The notes beneath the pieces are model-generated. The model ran no database searches and had not been told where the DNA came from. It worked only from the letters and a program-made list of their open reading frames with translations. A DNA stretch of 26,578 nt, taken from an uncultured Campylobacter sp. GTDB lineage: Bacteria; Campylobacterota; Campylobacteria; Campylobacterales; Campylobacteraceae. Position 1 is the stretch's first letter, and every line of letters starts with the position of its first letter. Shown in pieces: positions 23,250 through 26,578 of this stretch. The translations under genes were made by a program, and so were the position numbers. The DNA lies in contig CAAHEJ010000066.1 in NCBI GenBank assembly GCA_900772495.1, forward strand, positions 1 through 26,578, read 5' to 3'.

Positions 23250-25610
23250 ATGAATCAACTAATAAATGACAATTTTAACAAGGCTCGTTTCTGGCATTTA
23301 GCCCTAGCAGTAGGCGTTTTAGCCTTGCTTTTAACCGCGCTTAATTTCTTTGGCTTTGATGAACCGCAAATATATCCGCAAATTCAAAGGGATATTTTTT
23401 TAAGCCTAAATGCGCTTTGGCAAAATGCGCCCGCACTTGCGCACAATCTTACCCAACTGGGCGATGCAAGCGTGGTGTTTGCATTTTTGCTGTACTTTGC
23501 GCTCATTGCGCCTAAACTTTGGGAGGCGCTCATTGCCGCTTCTTTACTCTCTGTCGTGCTTACGCCTTTTCTTAAAGCATTTTACGCTATGCCACGCCCT
23601 GCACGCGCTTTTGGCGAAAATGCCTTTAATATCATCGGCGAAAAGCTAATGGGCGCAAATAGCTTTCCATCAGGGCATACGACAACGATTTTCACCACAG
23701 TTTGCGTGCTGCTCTTTGCCTTTATGCCGCGCACGCTCAAATGGCGTTTGCCCTTTGTTATAAGCCTTGTTTTGCTTGGCGTGCTTGTTGGGCTTTCGCG
23801 CGTTGGCGTTGGGGCGCATTATCCGCTTGATGTATTAGGCGGCTCACTTCTTGGGTGCGTGTGTGGGCTTTTTGGCGTGCTTGTAGCGGGCAAAACACGC
23901 CTTTTTGCGTGGCTCAATTCTCGCTATGGTTTGCTTGTTTTTGCCCTTATGAGCGCACTTGGCGTGGTGATGATGCTCAAACATATCAATAAATTTAACC
24001 TTTTTATCTTTTATCCTGCGCTTCTTTGTGCGTTTGTTTGCCTTTTTGCCACACTTAAAGCGTATTTTTCGCCTGATTTAAATTCAAAAAACAAGGCTAA
24101 TCCCATAGCCTTTATCTTCATCATCAGCGCACTTTGGATAGTGTTTTTTCATTTTCCTTTGCTTGAATTTTTGCGCTCAAACCTTGAATTTAACTCATTT
24201 AGCTCGGCTTTACTCTTTGTTTCGCTTGTGCTTTTTTGCTTTGTGCTTAGCTTGCTTTTGCCCCTTTTGCTCGCGCTCATTTCCTTTAAACTCACAAAAA
24301 TTTACTTTGTGCTTTTCACGCTTACAAACGCCTTGGCTGTGTATTTTGTCTCAACTTATGGCGTGTTTTTAGACAAGACAATGATGGGCAACCTTTTCAA
24401 CACAAACCCAGCAGAAGCGGGCGAGTTTTTGTCCTTAAAAATGGCTTTGTGGATAGTGGTGCTAGGCATTGTCCCTGCTTGCTTTTTGTTTGCCTTAAAG
24501 CTTGCAAAACCCGTCCGCAAGACACTTGCTAAATTAAGCAGCTTGTCGCTTTTAACGCTCATCTTGCTTGCCTTAATCAATTTTTCAAATTTGTTGTGGA
24601 TTGACAAGCATTCAAAGCAACTTGGTGCTTTGGTTATGCCTTATTCTTATCTTATCAACTCCGCGCGTTTTGTTGGGGGCGAGCTTGCTAAAAACAAACG
24701 CGAAATTTTACTGCCCGATGCAAGCATTGCAAATGACAAAAAAGCTGTTGTGGTGCTGGTTATAGGCGAGTCGGCGCGTTTAAAAAATTTCTCACTTTAT
24801 GGGTATGAACGCGGGACGAATCCGCTATTATCCAAAATGGGGGGGGGGAATTTAAAGCATTTTTATGCCAAATCAAGCACCACTTACACGAGCGCGTCTG
24901 TGAAAAATATGCTCTCACACAAGGACACTTCGGCGTTGTATGAGATACTGCCAAATTATCTTTCGCGCTCTGGCGTGAGCGTGGTGTGGCGTTCGGCAAA
25001 TTGGGGCGAGCCGCCACTTCACTTGCCAAGCGAAAATGTCTTGCATTATAGTGAGCTTTCAAAAAAATACCCTAACTTTGATGATGGCTATGAAAGCGCG
25101 CTCATCGCAAATTTAAGCGAAGAAATAAAAAAAGCAAAATCCCCCAAAGTGCTGATAATCCTACACACAAGCACAAGCCACGGACCAACATACTACAAAA
25201 AATATCCGCCCGAATTTGAAAAATTCACGCCTGTATGCAAAAGTGTCGAGCCAAAGGGCTGCTCGCAAGATGAAATCATCAACGCCTATGACAACACTAT
25301 CCTTTACACAGACTTTTTGCTAAATTCCATCATCAAAGAGCTGCAAGGGCTTGACGGCTTCGAAAGCTCTCTTGTGTATGTGAGCGACCACGGCGAGAGC
25401 TTGGGCGAAAACGGCGTATATATGCACGGCATACCGCTAGCCTTTGCGCCAAAAGAGCAGTATGAAATCCCCTTTATCGTGTGGAGTTCGCGCCCTAATG
25501 CCATTAAAGACTTGCAAGAACTTTCGCATTTTTATGTTTTTCACAGCGTTTTAGCCTTTTTAGGCGTTAAAAGCGAAGTTTTTGATGAGAATTTAAATTT
25601 GTTTAAATGA
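23250..25610 (+). CDS. PAP2 phosphatase-phosphoethanolamine transferase fusion
   Basis: 786 residues in two modules. Residues 1 to about 220 are a membrane PAP2 phosphatase with K109-x6-R116-P117, PSGH (140-143) and S183-R184-x5-H190-x3-D194, all motifs complete. Residues about 230-470 add further membrane segments, and 505-786 are an EptA/EptC-type transferase: GES (516-518), the probable catalytic threonine in SSTTYTS (542-548), H654, SDHGE (722-726) and H736. PAP2 relatives (LpxE) remove lipid A 1-phosphate and EptA-type enzymes add phosphoethanolamine, so one protein could do both at the periplasmic face. The acceptor is not proven; C. jejuni EptC also modifies FlgG. A G10 run (24839-24848) lies at residues 530-533. 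No ribosome binding site precedes the ATG; earlier in-frame TTG at 23232 overlaps the -10 box. Confidence 0.88.
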   Translation: MNQLINDNFNKARFWHLALAVGVLALLLTALNFFGFDEPQIYPQIQRDIFLSLNALWQNAPALAHNLTQLGDASVVFAFLLYFALIAPKLWEALIAASLLSVVLTPFLKAFYAMPRPARAFGENAFNIIGEKLMGANSFPSGHTTTIFTTVCVLLFAFMPRTLKWRLPFVISLVLLGVLVGLSRVGVGAHYPLDVLGGSLLGCVCGLFGVLVAGKTRLFAWLNSRYGLLVFALMSALGVVMMLKHINKFNLFIFYPALLCAFVCLFATLKAYFSPDLNSKNKANPIAFIFIISALWIVFFHFPLLEFLRSNLEFNSFSSALLFVSLVLFCFVLSLLLPLLLALISFKLTKIYFVLFTLTNALAVYFVSTYGVFLDKTMMGNLFNTNPAEAGEFLSLKMALWIVVLGIVPACFLFALKLAKPVRKTLAKLSSLSLLTLILLALINFSNLLWIDKHSKQLGALVMPYSYLINSARFVGGELAKNKREILLPDASIANDKKAVVVLVIGESARLKNFSLYGYERGTNPLLSKMGGGNLKHFYAKSSTTYTSASVKNMLSHKDTSALYEILPNYLSRSGVSVVWRSANWGEPPLHLPSENVLHYSELSKKYPNFDDGYESALIANLSEEIKKAKSPKVLIILHTSTSHGPTYYKKYPPEFEKFTPVCKSVEPKGCSQDEIINAYDNTILYTDFLLNSIIKELQGLDGFESSLVYVSDHGESLGENGVYMHGIPLAFAPKEQYEIPFIVWSSRPNAIKDLQELSHFYVFHSVLAFLGVKSEVFDENLNLFK
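24839..24848 (+). repeat. G10 tract in the transferase coding region
   Basis: Ten consecutive G (context AAAATGGGGGGGGGGAATTT) encode the end of Met530 and Gly531-533. With 10 the frame is open. With 9, TAA follows within two codons. With 11, a TGA appears at 24941-24943 after about 34 foreign codons. Phase-variable Campylobacter genes typically carry tracts of this length. Confidence 0.9.
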
Positions 25611-25683
25611 AATATCATCAAAAGCCTACACAAAAACTTACAGAATAAAAAGCAAGAATTTAAAATCAGTAGGATTAAAATTT

Positions 25684-25699
25684 TGGAACGCTTTTTGCT
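25684..25699 (+). promoter_or_regulatory. sigma-54 promoter of flgB
   Basis: TGGAAC-N5-TTGCT has one mismatch to the TGGCAC-N5-TTGCW consensus, with GG (25685-25686) and GC (25697-25698) exactly 10 bases apart. Transcription would start near 25710, giving a leader of about 30 bases with a GGAGGAAAGGG ribosome binding region. Campylobacter rod and hook genes use RpoN with FlgSR, which fits. Confidence 0.85.
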
Positions 25700-25738
25700 T
25701 TGTCTTTGTATAAAAGAATTTTGGAGGAAAGGGCAAAG

Positions 25739-26170
25739 ATGATTACACCATTTAAATCAAAAGAGCTTGTAAATTCGGCTTTGGCGGGTAGAAATTTAAG
25801 AAATCAAATGATAAATTCAAACCTTGCGAATGTCGATACGCCATTTTTCAAGGCGCGCGACATAGAATTTGAAACGGCATTAGTCAATAGGGCAAAAGTT
25901 ATTTTCAAAAAAGACGATAGTAAAGAATTGAAAGTGGCTTTGACTCACGAGGCTCATCAAGAGCCTTGGAAGTTCCCAGACCCAAATAAATCGACTATTT
26001 ATTTGAGAGATGGGCATTTAGCGCGAAATGACGCCAACACGGTGGATTTAGATGTGGAGACGAGCGAGATGAGCAAAAATGTGGCTATGGTAAATGCGCT
26101 TGATGGCGTGCTGAAAAAGCAAGGTAGCATTTTTGGTGGCATAATTGATGCCAGCTCGAAGTTGAATTAA
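25739..26170 (+). CDS. flgB: flagellar basal-body rod protein FlgB
   Basis: 143 residues from MITPFKSKELVNSAL. The rod-protein N-terminal motif NLANVDTPFFKARDIEFE is present, and the C-terminal helix (EMSKNVAMVNALDGVLKKQG) is the usual coiled-coil end. FlgB is the most proximal rod subunit of the flagellum and is exported by the flagellar type III apparatus. The ATG at 25739 is preceded by GGAGG and AAAGGG. An in-frame ATG 13 codons upstream lies inside the sigma-54 region and is excluded. flgC follows after 11 bases. Confidence 0.95.
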   Translation: MITPFKSKELVNSALAGRNLRNQMINSNLANVDTPFFKARDIEFETALVNRAKVIFKKDDSKELKVALTHEAHQEPWKFPDPNKSTIYLRDGHLARNDANTVDLDVETSEMSKNVAMVNALDGVLKKQGSIFGGIIDASSKLN

Positions 26171-26181
26171 GGGGTTAGGTA

Positions 26182-26578
26182 ATGGCGTATTTAAGCGATT
26201 TTGACATAAGCGGATATGGACTGAGCGCTCAACGCTTTCGTATCAATATCATCAGCTCAAACATAGCTAACGCTAACACCACTCGCACCGCTGAGGGCGG
26301 ACCTTATCGTAGGCGTTCGGTTATCTTTAAGGCGACTGATTTTAGCGAGATTTTAAACCGCAAAATCAAAGACGACAGCAATATGCTCGAATACGAAAAC
26401 CCTTTGAACGACCCCAGCTCGCCAAAGGACGCAGACCCGAGCATAATGAGCGTTGTAGTGCATAAAGTCGTGCGAGATGATAAGGAATTTAGGCTCAAAT
26501 ACGAGCCAAATCACCCAGACGCCAACGATGAGGGCTATGTGTCATACCCAAACATAAACCCTGTCATTGAAATGGCGG
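26182..26578 (+). CDS. flgC: flagellar basal-body rod protein FlgC, 3' end outside the window
   Basis: 132 codons are visible from MAYLSDFDISGYGLSAQRFR. SSNIANANTTRT and GGPYRRRSVIF are the FlgC rod-protein signature. AAGGGG lies 8 bases before the ATG. It is co-transcribed with flgB from the sigma-54 promoter. It runs off the right edge; fliE is expected next, as in C. jejuni, but is not visible. Confidence 0.95.
   Translation, partial: MAYLSDFDISGYGLSAQRFRINIISSNIANANTTRTAEGGPYRRRSVIFKATDFSEILNRKIKDDSNMLEYENPLNDPSSPKDADPSIMSVVVHKVVRDDKEFRLKYEPNHPDANDEGYVSYPNINPVIEMA

Noticed and set aside
25611..25683. Terminator or small gene between the fusion gene and flgB
   Set aside because: No stem followed by T and no start codon with a ribosome binding site was seen.

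Overview
The window looks like a chromosomal segment of a Campylobacter species (Campylobacterota). Evidence: CjaA/CjaB, the oorDABC 2-oxoglutarate:acceptor oxidoreductase, a monomeric isocitrate dehydrogenase, -10 boxes of the TATAAT type without a clear -35, and A-rich ribosome binding sites. Gene order matches several C. jejuni blocks as I remember them: djlA-like/purL/mnmE/jag/yidC/yidD/rnpA/rpmH, argF, cjaA-cjaB, and oorCBAD/mdh/icd/asmA-like/mltG/flgB/flgC. G+C looks higher than in C. jejuni by eye; it was not computed.

Layout. Positions 1-3211 (minus): a truncated metallopeptidase-like fragment, a TerB/J-domain membrane protein and purL. Positions 3212-3773: a gene-poor gap with a small decayed gene (start codon ATA, one frameshift) that keeps its promoter and ribosome binding site. 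Positions 3774-8783 (minus): the rpmH-rnpA-yidD-yidC-jag-mnmE operon for ribosome, RNase P, membrane insertion and tRNA modification, with every junction overlapping. Positions 8968-9870 (minus): argF, divergent from a small outer-membrane barrel gene (10041-10703). Then cjaA and cjaB (plus), each with its own promoter signals.

Positions 13351-19597 (minus): a TCA-cycle operon, icd-mdh-oorD-oorA-oorB-oorC. Every junction is tight except oorB/oorC, where 306 bp of nested palindromes intervene. sucCD, which I recall between mdh and oorD in C. jejuni, is absent here. Positions 19708-22275 (minus) hold an AsmA-like envelope protein whose 5' end overlaps the divergent mltG (22190-23158, plus).

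The most unusual locus follows mltG. A 786-residue gene (23250-25610) fuses an N-terminal PAP2 phosphatase with all its motifs to a complete EptA/EptC-type phosphoethanolamine transferase. A run of ten G lies inside the coding sequence, between the phosphatase and most of the transferase active site. It is in frame here. Loss or gain of one G would remove the transferase catalytic domain but leave the phosphatase intact, which suggests a phase-variable switch between two lipid A (or other envelope) states. The gene has no visible ribosome binding site; it may be leaderless or coupled to mltG through a 27-codon mini-cistron. The window ends with a sigma-54 promoter and flgB-flgC (rod genes; flgC runs off the edge). 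No tRNA, rRNA, CRISPR array or insertion sequence was seen.
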